A stretch of 47,874 nucleotides of DNA from Lachnospiraceae bacterium UBA7199 (GTDB taxonomy: Bacteria; Bacillota; Clostridia; Lachnospirales; Lachnospiraceae): the NCBI GenBank assembly GCA_002490775.1, contig DKUR01000115.1, positions 1 through 47,874 of the forward strand, in the 5' to 3' direction. Under the pieces are notes generated by a model. The model had not been told where the DNA came from and did no database searches. It was given only the letters and a program-made list of their open reading frames with translations. How positions within the stretch are numbered: position 1 is the first letter of the stretch; each line of letters starts with the position of its first letter. Position numbers and translations under genes: made by a program. This document shows, piece by piece, positions 8,223-17,540 of this stretch.

Positions 8223-9329
8223 TCATTTTGTGCGGCATTGTAACCCCACATTTAAAACAAATCCAATTCCAATAAAAGAACTTACAAGCGACGTGAGCCC
8301 GTAACTCACAAAAGGAAGCGGCAGCCCTGTATTTGGAAGTAAGTAGGTAACCACTCCTATGTTAATAAATCCTTGAAACCCTATCATGGCGCCAATCCCT
8401 GATGCAATGATAGTACCGGCAATATCTTTGGCCCGCCTGGCTATTAAAAGACACTCCACGCTGATCAGCATGATAAGCACAATAACAGTACACGCCCCTG
8501 CAAAACCAAATTCCTCTCCTATAACCGCAAAAATAAAATCTGTCTGCTGTTCTGCAATAAAATCCGCATTTTTTACAGAACTAATCTCGTTATTCTTGTA
8601 TCCCTTTCCTGTAAGCTGGCCGGAACCAATTGCCATAACAGAATATTCCTGCTGATACCCAAGGGAATTTGCATACTCTTCCTTGTTAAAAAAAGCAACA
8701 ATTCTGTTTGCCTGATATTGATTTATAATTTTCTGCTCAGGCTGCAGGACAAGATATAGAAAAATCATTAAGGACGGAATTGCAACCGCCAAAAAACCTA
8801 TAATAACCCTCCAGCGAACCCCAGCAGTAAACATGACTACTGCAAAGATCAAACAAATTACGATCGTTGTTGAAAGATCCGGCTGCGCAAGCACCAGTGC
8901 TGCGGGAACTGCAAATAAAATGCAGCACATAAAAATACATTTAAAGGTGTTGAAATGTTCCTTATGCTTATAAATATATTGCGCTAAAAATAAAATAATC
9001 AGTATTTTGGCAAGCTCTGAAGGTTGAAAGCGAATTCCAGCAATTGTCACCCATCTTTGTGCCCCCTTCGTATCCTCCCCCATAAAGATGACCAGTGCAA
9101 GTATTACCAGATTAAATACATACATAAGCCAGTAAAGATTAAGTAATACCGAATAATCAAACAGAGAGATTACCAGCATTAGAAAAATCCCAACGGCAAA
9201 GCCGGCAATCTGTCTGTTTTGAAGGGATGGTTCTGCACTCCCCACCGCAATAATACCAACTATGGCCAACGTAATTACCAAAAATACTAATTTAAAGTCA
9301 AAATAGCGTATTTTATACTGTTTCAGCAT
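8223..9329 (-). CDS. rodA: RodA-type SEDS peptidoglycan glycosyltransferase
   Basis: A 368-residue polytopic membrane protein with about ten hydrophobic segments. SEDS proteins polymerise lipid II into glycan strands with a partner class-B PBP. Family motifs include GAQRW, FQPSELAK, AQPDLSTTIV, GEEFGFAG and the C-terminal NTGLPLPFVSYG. The cluster also encodes the likely partner PBP2 (11179-14058) and MreBCD, which supports RodA over FtsW. It starts 12 nt after minE. Confidence 0.92.
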   Translation of the reverse strand: MLKQYKIRYFDFKLVFLVITLAIVGIIAVGSAEPSLQNRQIAGFAVGIFLMLVISLFDYSVLLNLYWLMYVFNLVILALVIFMGEDTKGAQRWVTIAGIRFQPSELAKILIILFLAQYIYKHKEHFNTFKCIFMCCILFAVPAALVLAQPDLSTTIVICLIFAVVMFTAGVRWRVIIGFLAVAIPSLMIFLYLVLQPEQKIINQYQANRIVAFFNKEEYANSLGYQQEYSVMAIGSGQLTGKGYKNNEISSVKNADFIAEQQTDFIFAVIGEEFGFAGACTVIVLIMLISVECLLIARRAKDIAGTIIASGIGAMIGFQGFINIGVVTYLLPNTGLPLPFVSYGLTSLVSSFIGIGFVLNVGLQCRTK

Positions 9330-9341
9330 TTATTTCACCTT

Positions 9342-9614
9342 TCAGTTTACGTTCTTATGTAAGTCTAAAATCGGAATATTCGCATATAAGGTAGGCGTTT
9401 TGTCCCTTCCCTTACTGTCAGTTTTACTGATTTGAATTTCCATACTTTGCGTATCTATTTTCATGTACTTGGATATTACCTTTGCAATATCTGTTTTGAT
9501 CATTTCCATCATTTCCGGCGAGCAGTTGACTCTGTCAGAAATAAGCAATATTTTTAAACGATCTTTTGCAATTTCTCTTGATTTTTTTCTGCTAAAAAAG
9601 TTCCTGATTCCCAT
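9342..9614 (-). CDS. minE: Cell division topological specificity factor MinE
   Basis: A 90-residue protein that stimulates MinD ATPase and drives Min oscillation. The N-terminal anti-MinCD segment (SREIAKDRLKILLISDR) and the C-terminal topological domain (MIKTDIAKVISKYMKID) are both recognisable. Presence of MinE indicates an oscillating Min system here and not a purely DivIVA-anchored one. It lies 11 nt after minD. Confidence 0.92.
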   Translation of the reverse strand: MGIRNFFSRKKSREIAKDRLKILLISDRVNCSPEMMEMIKTDIAKVISKYMKIDTQSMEIQISKTDSKGRDKTPTLYANIPILDLHKNVN

Positions 9615-9625
9615 GAGACCACCTC

Positions 9626-10417
9626 CTAATTTTTATGGAAAATACCTGACATCTTTGCCCAAAAAGAAACACCCTTTTCAAATTCAAGGAAAGGTATTTC
9701 TTTTCCTGTTACCCGATAACATATATTTTGATATGCTTTTCCTGCCAATGTATTATTTCCTACAAGAGGTTCCCCCTGGTTGGTTGCAATGACTACATTT
9801 TCATCATCTGGTACAATTCCAATCAGACTAATTGCAAGAATATCAACTACATCTGCGGCACTCATCATGTCTCCTCGTTTGACCATATCATACCGCAGTC
9901 TGTTAATAATCAGGTCAATTTTAGTAAAATCATTTGCCTCTAAAAGCCCAATGATCCGGTCAGCATCTCTGATTGCCGATACTTCAGGTGTGGTAACTAC
10001 AAGTGCCCTGTCTGCTCCGGCAATGGCATTTTTAAAGCCTTGTTCAATTCCTGCCGGACAGTCTAATATTATATAGTCAAACTGTTCCCGCAGTTGATTG
10101 ATCATTCTTACCATCTGCTCAGGATTCACTGCTGTTTTATCTTTTGTTTGTGCCGAAGGCATAAGGTATAAGCTTGGATGGCGCTTATCTTTAATTAATG
10201 CCTGCTTAATACGGCATTTTCCTTCCACTACATCTACCAGATTATACACAATCCTGTTTTCCAGTCCCATTACAACATCCAGATTGCGCAGTCCTATATC
10301 CGTATCGATCAATACCACACGTTTTCCCATAGCTGCCAGACCTGATCCTATGTTTGCAGATGTGGTGGTCTTTCCCACACCGCCTTTTCCTGACGTGACG
10401 ACAATTACTTCACTCAT
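9626..10417 (-). CDS. minD: Septum site-determining ATPase MinD
   Basis: A 263-residue deviant-Walker-A ATPase (KGGVGKTT near residues 10-17) that binds the membrane and recruits MinC. Further signatures: DTDIGLRNLD, DCPAGIEQGF and TTPEVSAIRDADR. The C-terminal amphipathic membrane-targeting sequence is less clear than usual; the end (FWAKMSGIFHKN) is short and amphipathic. Order minC-minD-minE is canonical. Confidence 0.95.
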   Translation of the reverse strand: MSEVIVVTSGKGGVGKTTTSANIGSGLAAMGKRVVLIDTDIGLRNLDVVMGLENRIVYNLVDVVEGKCRIKQALIKDKRHPSLYLMPSAQTKDKTAVNPEQMVRMINQLREQFDYIILDCPAGIEQGFKNAIAGADRALVVTTPEVSAIRDADRIIGLLEANDFTKIDLIINRLRYDMVKRGDMMSAADVVDILAISLIGIVPDDENVVIATNQGEPLVGNNTLAGKAYQNICYRVTGKEIPFLEFEKGVSFWAKMSGIFHKN

Positions 10418-10468
10418 TTTTTACCTCCAAATTTTAAATGAATTAATTTCGTCCCCTGAGAAAAGTCC

Positions 10469-11152
10469 CTAAATGGGCAGTTCGCTCAGTAATTCTTTTG
10501 TGAGAGAATCCATGATTACTCTTTCGTCTTTTACGTATGCTATTTTCGGCTGTACCTTTGGCTTTATGGACCATTTTGAGGTCTTTTCTTTTTGTTTATA
10601 TTTGAAATCACCGATTTTTAGTTTTTCCGGTGACATTTCAAGCGCAGCAACATAATGGTGGTGATCTCCATTTCCGCCTGCATAGGCTTCACCAAAAAGC
10701 CCTCCTAAAACAATAATGTCTTTTGCAGAAATAATCGCAGATCCCGGATATACATCTCCAAGTATAACAATACTGGATTCTGTTTCTAAAATCTGTCCAT
10801 TTTTCAGCGTTCCCCTGTAAAACTGTCCTTCATCACCAGCTCCTTGTTTACCTGAAAAATCTGTTTGCTGTAAAGCCTTAACAAAATTTTGATTGGTTGC
10901 ATCGTCCTCACCTACCAGACAGATAATCTGAAGTTTTGAATTTTCAGAAATTGCATCCAGTATTTGCTTCTCTTCTTCATCCGTCAGCATCCGTCCTTTG
11001 ATGGAGAGCGCCATCCTTGCATCTTTAAAAAAACTGCTGGATTCATGAAACTTGTCAGCAATATCAATTATTAAGGCTTCAAAAGGCATTTCCGGATCAA
11101 GATGCAGTACAATGCCATTGGGAAAGCTTTTTAAAATAACTGAATTTTTCAA
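10469..11152 (-). CDS. minC: Septum site-determining protein MinC
   Basis: A 227-residue inhibitor of FtsZ assembly. The N-terminal domain (about 1-105) is followed by a beta-helical C-terminal domain with YRGTLKNGQILETESSIVILGDV and GSAIISAKDIIVLGGLFGEAYAG (both read in parts). The start is TTG, with AAAGGAG 10 nt upstream. It follows the PBP2 gene by 26 nt, linking elongation and division-site functions in one transcript. Confidence 0.9.
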   Translation of the reverse strand: MKNSVILKSFPNGIVLHLDPEMPFEALIIDIADKFHESSSFFKDARMALSIKGRMLTDEEEKQILDAISENSKLQIICLVGEDDATNQNFVKALQQTDFSGKQGAGDEGQFYRGTLKNGQILETESSIVILGDVYPGSAIISAKDIIVLGGLFGEAYAGGNGDHHHYVAALEMSPEKLKIGDFKYKQKEKTSKWSIKPKVQPKIAYVKDERVIMDSLTKELLSELPI

Positions 11153-11178
11153 AATAATCTTACTCCTTTAAACAATCA

Positions 11179-14058
11179 TTAATCTGTTCTAGCCGTACTG
11201 CCAGTTAATTGTTGTGCAACTCCTGTAAGAAGTTCATCTTCATCTACAAGGTTAAAGTAATACTGCAGTACTTCTTTTGTAGTTCTGGCCGCATAACTGG
11301 AAGTATATCCAAATGCAATTCTTGTAGCTATGGCTATTTCCGGCTCATCATAAGGTGCATAACAGACAAATAGTGCATGATTGGCACGATTTTTGTCTTC
11401 CTCGGCGGTACCTGTCTTACCTGCCACTTTCACTTCCAGATCTTTCAGATAGGCATTGTTTTCAATTACCTGACGCATTCCAAGATGAATGGCATCCCAA
11501 TAAGTATCCTCCATGTTTATAGTGTTTCTTACTTCTGCACTGTTTTCTTTCAGAAGGTTTCCGCTGTGGTCGGTAATCTTGTCTACCAGTGTTAAATCAT
11601 AGCAGGTACCGCTATTGGCCACTGTGGTAATATATCTTGCAAGTCCTACAGTAGAAAAATTGTTCGTGCCCTGCCCGATTGCAGAACGCACTGCATCTTC
11701 CGTAGATACCTGTGGAGTCGATTCTTCGATTTCAATGCCTGAGGTTTCCGTAAGTCCATACATATCAGCATATTTTTTCAATACTGCAAGTCCAACATCA
11801 GGCGAATAGGTATCGCCCTTCATTCCCAATTGGTATCCTAATTCATAGAAAAAAATATTACAGGAATGGCGGATACTTCCTGACAAATTTAAAGAACCAT
11901 GCCTTCCTGGATGGATCCAGCAGGTTGGTGGGGGATAAATATCTTCAAATATTCCGTTACAGGTAACGGTGGTATACGGTGTAATTGCTCCTTCCAGCAA
12001 TCCGGCAGTGGCAGAAACCATTTTAAAGGTAGATCCCGGTGCTGTCATTTGCATGGTAGCGTAATTGCGCAGCGGCGTTGAAAGATCATTGAGTAATTGG
12101 GAATAATACTCAGCATTTACACCATTAGCCATTTTATTATTATCATAACCCGGATAAGTAACCAGTGCCAGTACATCTCCTGTGTTTACATCAGTAATGA
12201 CCATAGATGCTGAATAGGGATCTAAGGCTAATTGGGCTGGCGTAATATCCAGATTTTTGATGCGTTCCATCATAAAATTAAATGCAGAAACCGATCCGTT
12301 TTCCAAACCAGCCCTTTCCTCGGCAGACACTTCAACCAATTCCTGTTCCAAAAGAATCTTGCAGATCTGTGTTCCTGAAATAACATCCTTTTTTATCATA
12401 AACCGATAGATTCGCTTTGCAAAATCGATATTATCTTCCAATTGTTCAAAGATATAACTAACAATATGTTCATAAATTTCTTCCGAATCAGCATATTGAC
12501 TAGAAAGATCAAGGCTTGTTACGTCAATCCAGTTCATAGCAATACAATAATTTAAATATTCTTTCAGGCTGATAACTTCATCTGTTGTCCATGCAATATA
12601 AGTTTCATCATCCACATCTACACGGCTTCTGACGATAATTCCATTTTTATATAACATTTCTGCAATATAGCTTTCATATATCTGATACTCAAGATCAAGG
12701 TTTTCATAAGGAGTCATTACTTCTGTAAGTTCTCTTTGAAGGGTATCAAATACACCTGCCTTTCTTTCCATATACCGTTCATAAACTTCTTTTTCTGTTT
12801 CTCTTGCGTTCGATGCTGAAAAATGAGATGTATCAATTACATTGTTATTGATCAGGGCATAATAAACATCATAAATAGGAATTTTAATTTTACTGCTGCT
12901 TACCTCACTTGTGTTAAATTCTTTAGCATTAATTATATTTGTATAAAGGATACTTGCAAGCTTTTGTTCCAGTATTTTATAAACTGCAATCTGCAAATCT
13001 TTGTCAATGGTAAGAAAAACATCATTTCCGGCAACTGGTTCCACATAATTGGTGGTTTCTGTTACTTTTCCAAGGCTGTCAACAAAAATTGTTTCGCTGC
13101 CTTTAGTCCCCTGGAGGTAAGACTCCATAGATTTTTCAATTCCTAGCTTTCCCACCGTATCATTTAAATTATAGGCGGATTCCCCATATTCCTCCTGAAG
13201 CGTTGTTAATTCCTCCTGCGAAATTTTCCCTGTATAACCTAAAATATGTGAAAAATAAACACTGTCAACATATTTACGGATCGTATCCTCAACAATGGAC
13301 ACTCCCTCTAATTCCGTATTATTTTCCATTACCACAGCTACTGTTGCTTCGCTTACATCTGTTGCAACAGTAGTTGCAATATATTTCTGAAAACTGTTGT
13401 TATTCATATCATAACGGATAGATAAAATTTTAAGAACCTCTTCTTTGGTATATCCATTTCCCGGAACAAAAGTATCGCTGGTGTCATCGGCAGTATAATT
13501 GCCGATCCGAAACCTGTCCCAGCCACACAAGTAGTCGATTACGTCCTGTGCAGTCGCAGTGCGCTGCTTTTCTTCCAGCTTATCAATGGAAGCATGTCCA
13601 TAAACATCCGCAAGAAAACGGTTAAGCTGCGTTCCTTCCACCGTAAAAATATACCGTCCATTTTTATCCAGAACAATTTTAAAATCACTGGAAATACTGT
13701 CTCCATTACTTTCAATTATATTAATCAGCTTATAAATGGTTGTATTTAAATTTAAGTTTTTATACCGCCCGCTTTCATAAACATCTTCAATCGTAACAGA
13801 ATGGGCCAGCTCATTATAGGCAAGAAGATTTCCATTTCTGTCATAAATACATCCCCGGCTCCCATTAATTGTACGTTCTTTCATAATTTTCATCTGGAAA
13901 GAATCAAGGTATTCTTCTCCATGAACGATTTGCAGGTCAAAAATACGGTTGACCATGATTCCGCCTATGCTGATCATAATCAGTACCAGTACAAAAACTC
14001 TGGATGTTACCATATTAAAAAAGTTTTCTCTAAATTCATCAAACAAATTTCCGCTCAC
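11179..14058 (-). CDS. Class-B penicillin-binding protein 2 (transpeptidase)
   Basis: 959 residues. An N-terminal membrane helix (about 18-37) is followed by a PBP dimerisation domain. The C-terminal transpeptidase domain has STFK (Ser676, Lys679), SCN (732-734) and KTGTAEE (881). It is the elongation transpeptidase expected to pair with RodA. It is clearly longer than typical PBP2: some 250 residues between the dimerisation domain and the transpeptidase core form an acidic, helix-rich insertion. The GTG start at 14058 overlaps its own GGAG. A TTG at 14046 lies 10 nt after AAAGGAG and may be the true start. It overlaps mreD by 20 nt. Confidence 0.92.
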   Translation of the reverse strand: MSGNLFDEFRENFFNMVTSRVFVLVLIMISIGGIMVNRIFDLQIVHGEEYLDSFQMKIMKERTINGSRGCIYDRNGNLLAYNELAHSVTIEDVYESGRYKNLNLNTTIYKLINIIESNGDSISSDFKIVLDKNGRYIFTVEGTQLNRFLADVYGHASIDKLEEKQRTATAQDVIDYLCGWDRFRIGNYTADDTSDTFVPGNGYTKEEVLKILSIRYDMNNNSFQKYIATTVATDVSEATVAVVMENNTELEGVSIVEDTIRKYVDSVYFSHILGYTGKISQEELTTLQEEYGESAYNLNDTVGKLGIEKSMESYLQGTKGSETIFVDSLGKVTETTNYVEPVAGNDVFLTIDKDLQIAVYKILEQKLASILYTNIINAKEFNTSEVSSSKIKIPIYDVYYALINNNVIDTSHFSASNARETEKEVYERYMERKAGVFDTLQRELTEVMTPYENLDLEYQIYESYIAEMLYKNGIIVRSRVDVDDETYIAWTTDEVISLKEYLNYCIAMNWIDVTSLDLSSQYADSEEIYEHIVSYIFEQLEDNIDFAKRIYRFMIKKDVISGTQICKILLEQELVEVSAEERAGLENGSVSAFNFMMERIKNLDITPAQLALDPYSASMVITDVNTGDVLALVTYPGYDNNKMANGVNAEYYSQLLNDLSTPLRNYATMQMTAPGSTFKMVSATAGLLEGAITPYTTVTCNGIFEDIYPPPTCWIHPGRHGSLNLSGSIRHSCNIFFYELGYQLGMKGDTYSPDVGLAVLKKYADMYGLTETSGIEIEESTPQVSTEDAVRSAIGQGTNNFSTVGLARYITTVANSGTCYDLTLVDKITDHSGNLLKENSAEVRNTINMEDTYWDAIHLGMRQVIENNAYLKDLEVKVAGKTGTAEEDKNRANHALFVCYAPYDEPEIAIATRIAFGYTSSYAARTTKEVLQYYFNLVDEDELLTGVAQQLTGSTARTD

Positions 14059-14557
14059 TCCTTTTTTCAGAGGCCTCTATCTTCTTGTTGATCCATAAGA
14101 TCAGCGGATACAAAAGCAACGTTACAAATATGGTATATACCATTTCAGGCAATATGATATGAAGCATATAGTATTTGATATCAAAACGCCTTCTCATCAA
14201 AAATAAAATCACATAATAGGAAAATCCATATACAAAATCACTGACCAGTATCAGAATCAAAGGCAGTTTAATATCATCTGGATAAAAAATCCGATTAAAT
14301 TTACCATTCGCATAACCTATGTACATGTAGATCATTGCGTTTAATCCAAGAACACTTCCGAAAAAGATATCAATGAGAAAACCGCAGCAAAATCCCATAA
14401 TAAGTCCTGTCTTTTCCCCCCGCATAAAACCAAAGGAAGCCGTCAAAATAATCATAAGATTTGGAACAATGCCGCCAAATGACAGACCTTTGAATACGGT
14501 GGTCTGGAGCAGAAAACACACAATAATAAAAAGTACGGATACTATAAAACGCTTCAC
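14039..14557 (-). CDS. mreD: Rod shape-determining protein MreD
   Basis: A 172-residue hydrophobic protein with about five membrane segments, the small membrane subunit of the elongasome. Sequence is weakly conserved, but position directly after mreC (GTG start abutting the mreC stop), length and topology agree with MreD. GLIMGFCCGFLIDIFFGSVLG resembles the conserved segment of the family. Confidence 0.88.
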   Translation of the reverse strand: MKRFIVSVLFIIVCFLLQTTVFKGLSFGGIVPNLMIILTASFGFMRGEKTGLIMGFCCGFLIDIFFGSVLGLNAMIYMYIGYANGKFNRIFYPDDIKLPLILILVSDFVYGFSYYVILFLMRRRFDIKYYMLHIILPEMVYTIFVTLLLYPLILWINKKIEASEKRSERKFV

Positions 14558-15430
14558 TTAAGAATCTCCCGTCGTCTGCTTTAGTTCTGTGATCACCAGA
14601 ACTTCTTCTAAATGCTCAAAATCAACAGCCGGTGTAATCATTCCGGACTTTGTCAAATTATTGGAATCTACCGTAATGCTGGAAATATAACCGATCAGTA
14701 TCCCTGGCAGGTACTTATCGCTAACATTTGACGTTACGATTTTATCACCCTCTACTACCCTGTCAGCGCTGTCAATCAGCATTTCAAAACTGATCAGCCC
14801 ATCTGCATACAGTACCAGACTGCCGCGCACCACCAGATTATCCGATGTTGATAAAACCATGCCGCTGGTATTTGAATTATCATCTATAATAGACATGACT
14901 TTCGACCAATTAGGTCCTACATCAATGATACGTCCCACCAGACCACTGCCAGCCAGCACATTCATATCGATTGCAAGGCCATCCTCATATCCTTTATTAA
15001 TAACAAAGGAATGAAACCAGTTTCCGGCATCCTTAGCAATAATGCGGGCACCTACTTTATCGTATTCATCATACTGGGCATCTAAATCATACAACTCCCT
15101 TAAATTTGTAAGCTCGTAGCGGTCCTGCTGAAGACGTATATTTTCCATAGTAAGTTCATCCACCTGTGCTTTTAATTCCTCGTTCTCATTGAGAAGATAA
15201 CGAATCTGCACCAGTTCCTCAGACCGGGTGCTGAGCCAGCTTCCGGCCTTGCTGATTCCATCCTGTAAAGGGATAAGAAAAAAACCGCCAGCAGCGCTGA
15301 TGGGAGCGCTTAAAAAATTAGTATTAAATGTGATGACTATTAAACCCGTACATAATATTGTTAAAATAAAAAGGAGATATTTACCGGGTAATGTAAACTT
15401 TTCTCCTTTTTTCTTTATGATTGGACTCAT
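14558..15430 (-). CDS. mreC: Rod shape-determining protein MreC
   Basis: 290 residues: a basic cytoplasmic tail, one membrane helix (about 17-37), a coiled coil (ENEELKAQVDELTMENIRLQ, about 78-97) and the extracytoplasmic beta-barrel pair of MreC. It links MreB filaments to PBP2 and RodA. ATG overlaps the mreB stop by 4 nt, indicating coupled translation. Confidence 0.93.
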   Translation of the reverse strand: MSPIIKKKGEKFTLPGKYLLFILTILCTGLIVITFNTNFLSAPISAAGGFFLIPLQDGISKAGSWLSTRSEELVQIRYLLNENEELKAQVDELTMENIRLQQDRYELTNLRELYDLDAQYDEYDKVGARIIAKDAGNWFHSFVINKGYEDGLAIDMNVLAGSGLVGRIIDVGPNWSKVMSIIDDNSNTSGMVLSTSDNLVVRGSLVLYADGLISFEMLIDSADRVVEGDKIVTSNVSDKYLPGILIGYISSITVDSNNLTKSGMITPAVDFEHLEEVLVITELKQTTGDS

Positions 15431-16437
15431 TTGCTCATTCCTTCAATTGAATAGGCCACTGATTTATAATTTGTATCCTTAATAATTTTGGAAATTCCCA
15501 GCGCTACACTTGTTGTCGGATTCTCAGAAACATTTACCTTAAGCCCTGTTCCCTTTTGCATAAGTTCTGCCAAATGATTCACCTGTGAAGCACCTCCTGT
15601 CAGATAAATGCCATGCCGGTAAATATCTGCTGCAAGTTCTGGAGGCGTTCTTTCCAAAATTACTTTTATGTTATCGATAATTGTATAAAAATGTTCTGTT
15701 AAAGAATCGTCAATTAGCTGAGTTGGAAGTTCCCGCTCCACCGGAAGCCCTGTCACAATATCTCTTCCATAGACCACAGCGCCGGCACCTGATTTTTCAA
15801 GCTCACACAGCGCTATTTTCACATTTTCAGCAGTTTTACCACCAATAATAAGGCTGAATTCCCGTCTTACAGCAGCGCGGATGGCATCATCAAATTTTTG
15901 CCCGCCCACTTTGATCAGACGGCTTAAAACAATGCCTCCAAGGGAAAGAATCGATATTTCAGTGGTATCAAATCCTACATTGACAATAAGCACTCCCTGA
16001 GAGTTTTTTACATCAATATCAAGCCCTAACCCATCCGCAACAGCCTTTTCGACTACCATGATCCTTCTTGCCTTTACCCCAGCATCACGAATCAGATCGT
16101 AAAACGCTCTCTTTTCAACCTCAGTAACATCTGTGGGAACTGCAATATAATAGTCCGCCGCCTTTAAATTGCTTCTGGTCAGATCATTGATAAAATATTT
16201 GATCAAAAGCTCCATATTTTTTATATCTGCAATCACTCCATTGGAAAGCGGATATGAAATATGAATATTTGCAGGTGCTTTTTCATACATTTCAAAAGCG
16301 GAATCACCATAGGCAAATAAATTATTTTTATTTTCAATGGCAATCATATTTTTTTCCACCAGGATCGTATCATCCGAACGGTTATAAATTTTAATATTAC
16401 TGGTTCCTAAATCAATACCAAATGCACTGTTAGACAA
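15427..16437 (-). CDS. mreB: Actin-like shape protein MreB
   Basis: A 336-residue bacterial actin. Phosphate-1 loop GIDLGTSNIKIY lies at the N-terminus; IMVVEKAVADGLGLDI, a phosphate-2-like segment (VNVGFDTTEISIL) and the adenosine motif GIYLTGGASQ follow. It starts with TTG at 16437, preceded by GGGG at 8 nt. MreB membrane-bound filaments guide elongation. It could be an Mbl/MreBH paralogue, but its place at the head of mreCD favours MreB. Confidence 0.93.
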   Translation of the reverse strand: MSNSAFGIDLGTSNIKIYNRSDDTILVEKNMIAIENKNNLFAYGDSAFEMYEKAPANIHISYPLSNGVIADIKNMELLIKYFINDLTRSNLKAADYYIAVPTDVTEVEKRAFYDLIRDAGVKARRIMVVEKAVADGLGLDIDVKNSQGVLIVNVGFDTTEISILSLGGIVLSRLIKVGGQKFDDAIRAAVRREFSLIIGGKTAENVKIALCELEKSGAGAVVYGRDIVTGLPVERELPTQLIDDSLTEHFYTIIDNIKVILERTPPELAADIYRHGIYLTGGASQVNHLAELMQKGTGLKVNVSENPTTSVALGISKIIKDTNYKSVAYSIEGMSK

Positions 16438-16452
16438 AGTAAATACCCCTTT

Positions 16453-17139
16453 CTATATTAAATGTTCTTCTTTTAAACTAATGTAACAACCGTCACCTAC
16501 AATAATATGATCGATCAGCGGTATGTCCATCAGTTCTCCTGCTTTTTTTATCTTTTGGGTAATCAGAATATCCTGATTGCTGGGTTTTGGATCTCCACTG
16601 GGATGATTGTGCAAAAGCATTAAATGACAGGCTCTATATTTTAACGCCTGAATAAAAATTTCCCGTGCAGATAATAGTGAAGCATTTACAGTCCCTATTG
16701 ATACCATATATTCTTCGATTAAGTTTAGCTTATTATCCAAAAGTAATAACAAAACAACTTCTTTTTCCTGATGGCGCATGTTTTCCATATAATATTCCGC
16801 CACCGTATCAGGCATATTAAAGCGGAGCGTGGATGCTGCTCTTTCCCTAGACATTCTCATTGCCAGCTCTGCAACACATTTTATTTTTACCGCCTTAACT
16901 TCTCCTATTCCTGGGATCTCCATCAGTTCTTTTAAGGAAATATGATGAAGCAGATTGAGCCCCCGCCTGCTTTTTGCTGAGAGAGAAAGTATCTGCTCCG
17001 CCAGCTTTAATGCAGGGCAGTTTCGTGTGCCTGTCCTTAAAATAATTGCCAAAAGTTCTGCTTCCGTTAAGGAAGACGGGCCAAGTGATAAGAACTTTTC
17101 ATAGGGGAGATCCTGATTTTTTTTAATATTTAATTCCAT
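16453..17139 (-). CDS. radC: RadC/JAB-domain protein
   Basis: 228 residues. An N-terminal helix-hairpin-helix region (SLKELMEIPGIGEVKAVKIK) is followed by an MPN/JAB metalloprotease-like domain with LLHNHPSGDPKPSNQD, the zinc-site signature. The historic name refers to DNA repair, but that role is not well supported. RadC next to mreB is a conserved arrangement in Firmicutes. Confidence 0.9.
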   Translation of the reverse strand: MELNIKKNQDLPYEKFLSLGPSSLTEAELLAIILRTGTRNCPALKLAEQILSLSAKSRRGLNLLHHISLKELMEIPGIGEVKAVKIKCVAELAMRMSRERAASTLRFNMPDTVAEYYMENMRHQEKEVVLLLLLDNKLNLIEEYMVSIGTVNASLLSAREIFIQALKYRACHLMLLHNHPSGDPKPSNQDILITQKIKKAGELMDIPLIDHIIVGDGCYISLKEEHLI

Positions 17140-17200
17140 TTATTTCCTTTCCGATCCCTTCTCTCAATCAGAATGAAAAGAAAACAATGCTTTCCGGCTG

Positions 17201-17437
17201 CTACATAAACCGATATATCACCAATGCTATTACTATGCCTATAATACTGGCAACCGTAATTTTAATTGTAAGTCCGAAAGTAATACACATAATTCCAATA
17301 TCAAAAATAATCGGTGCAGAAAGTCCAAACGTCTGTCCATAATTAAGCCATGTGCTTGGAAAAAGGTTCCCAATAAATCCACCAATAACGATACCTGCAA
17401 GGATCAATAAAAAGCAGGCCCATTTATTTTTACGCAT
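17201..17437 (-). CDS. DUF4321-like small membrane protein
   Basis: 78 residues with two to three hydrophobic segments: residues 7-26, a GLSAPIIFDIGIMCITFGL region, and a C-terminal helix. Length, composition and position upstream of radC-mreB fit the DUF4321 family of Clostridia. Function unknown. The start is well defined: CGGAGG lies 7 nt before the ATG. It is probably the first gene of the cell-shape cluster. Confidence 0.7.
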   Translation of the reverse strand: MRKNKWACFLLILAGIVIGGFIGNLFPSTWLNYGQTFGLSAPIIFDIGIMCITFGLTIKITVASIIGIVIALVIYRFM

Positions 17438-17540
17438 CTGCGTACCTCCGGTTTTTCTTTTGTACAGCCTTAAATGAAATTACAGCCATTCATTATATTA
17501 ACACAATTGGGAATTTATGTATACTGATTTCATTGAAATT

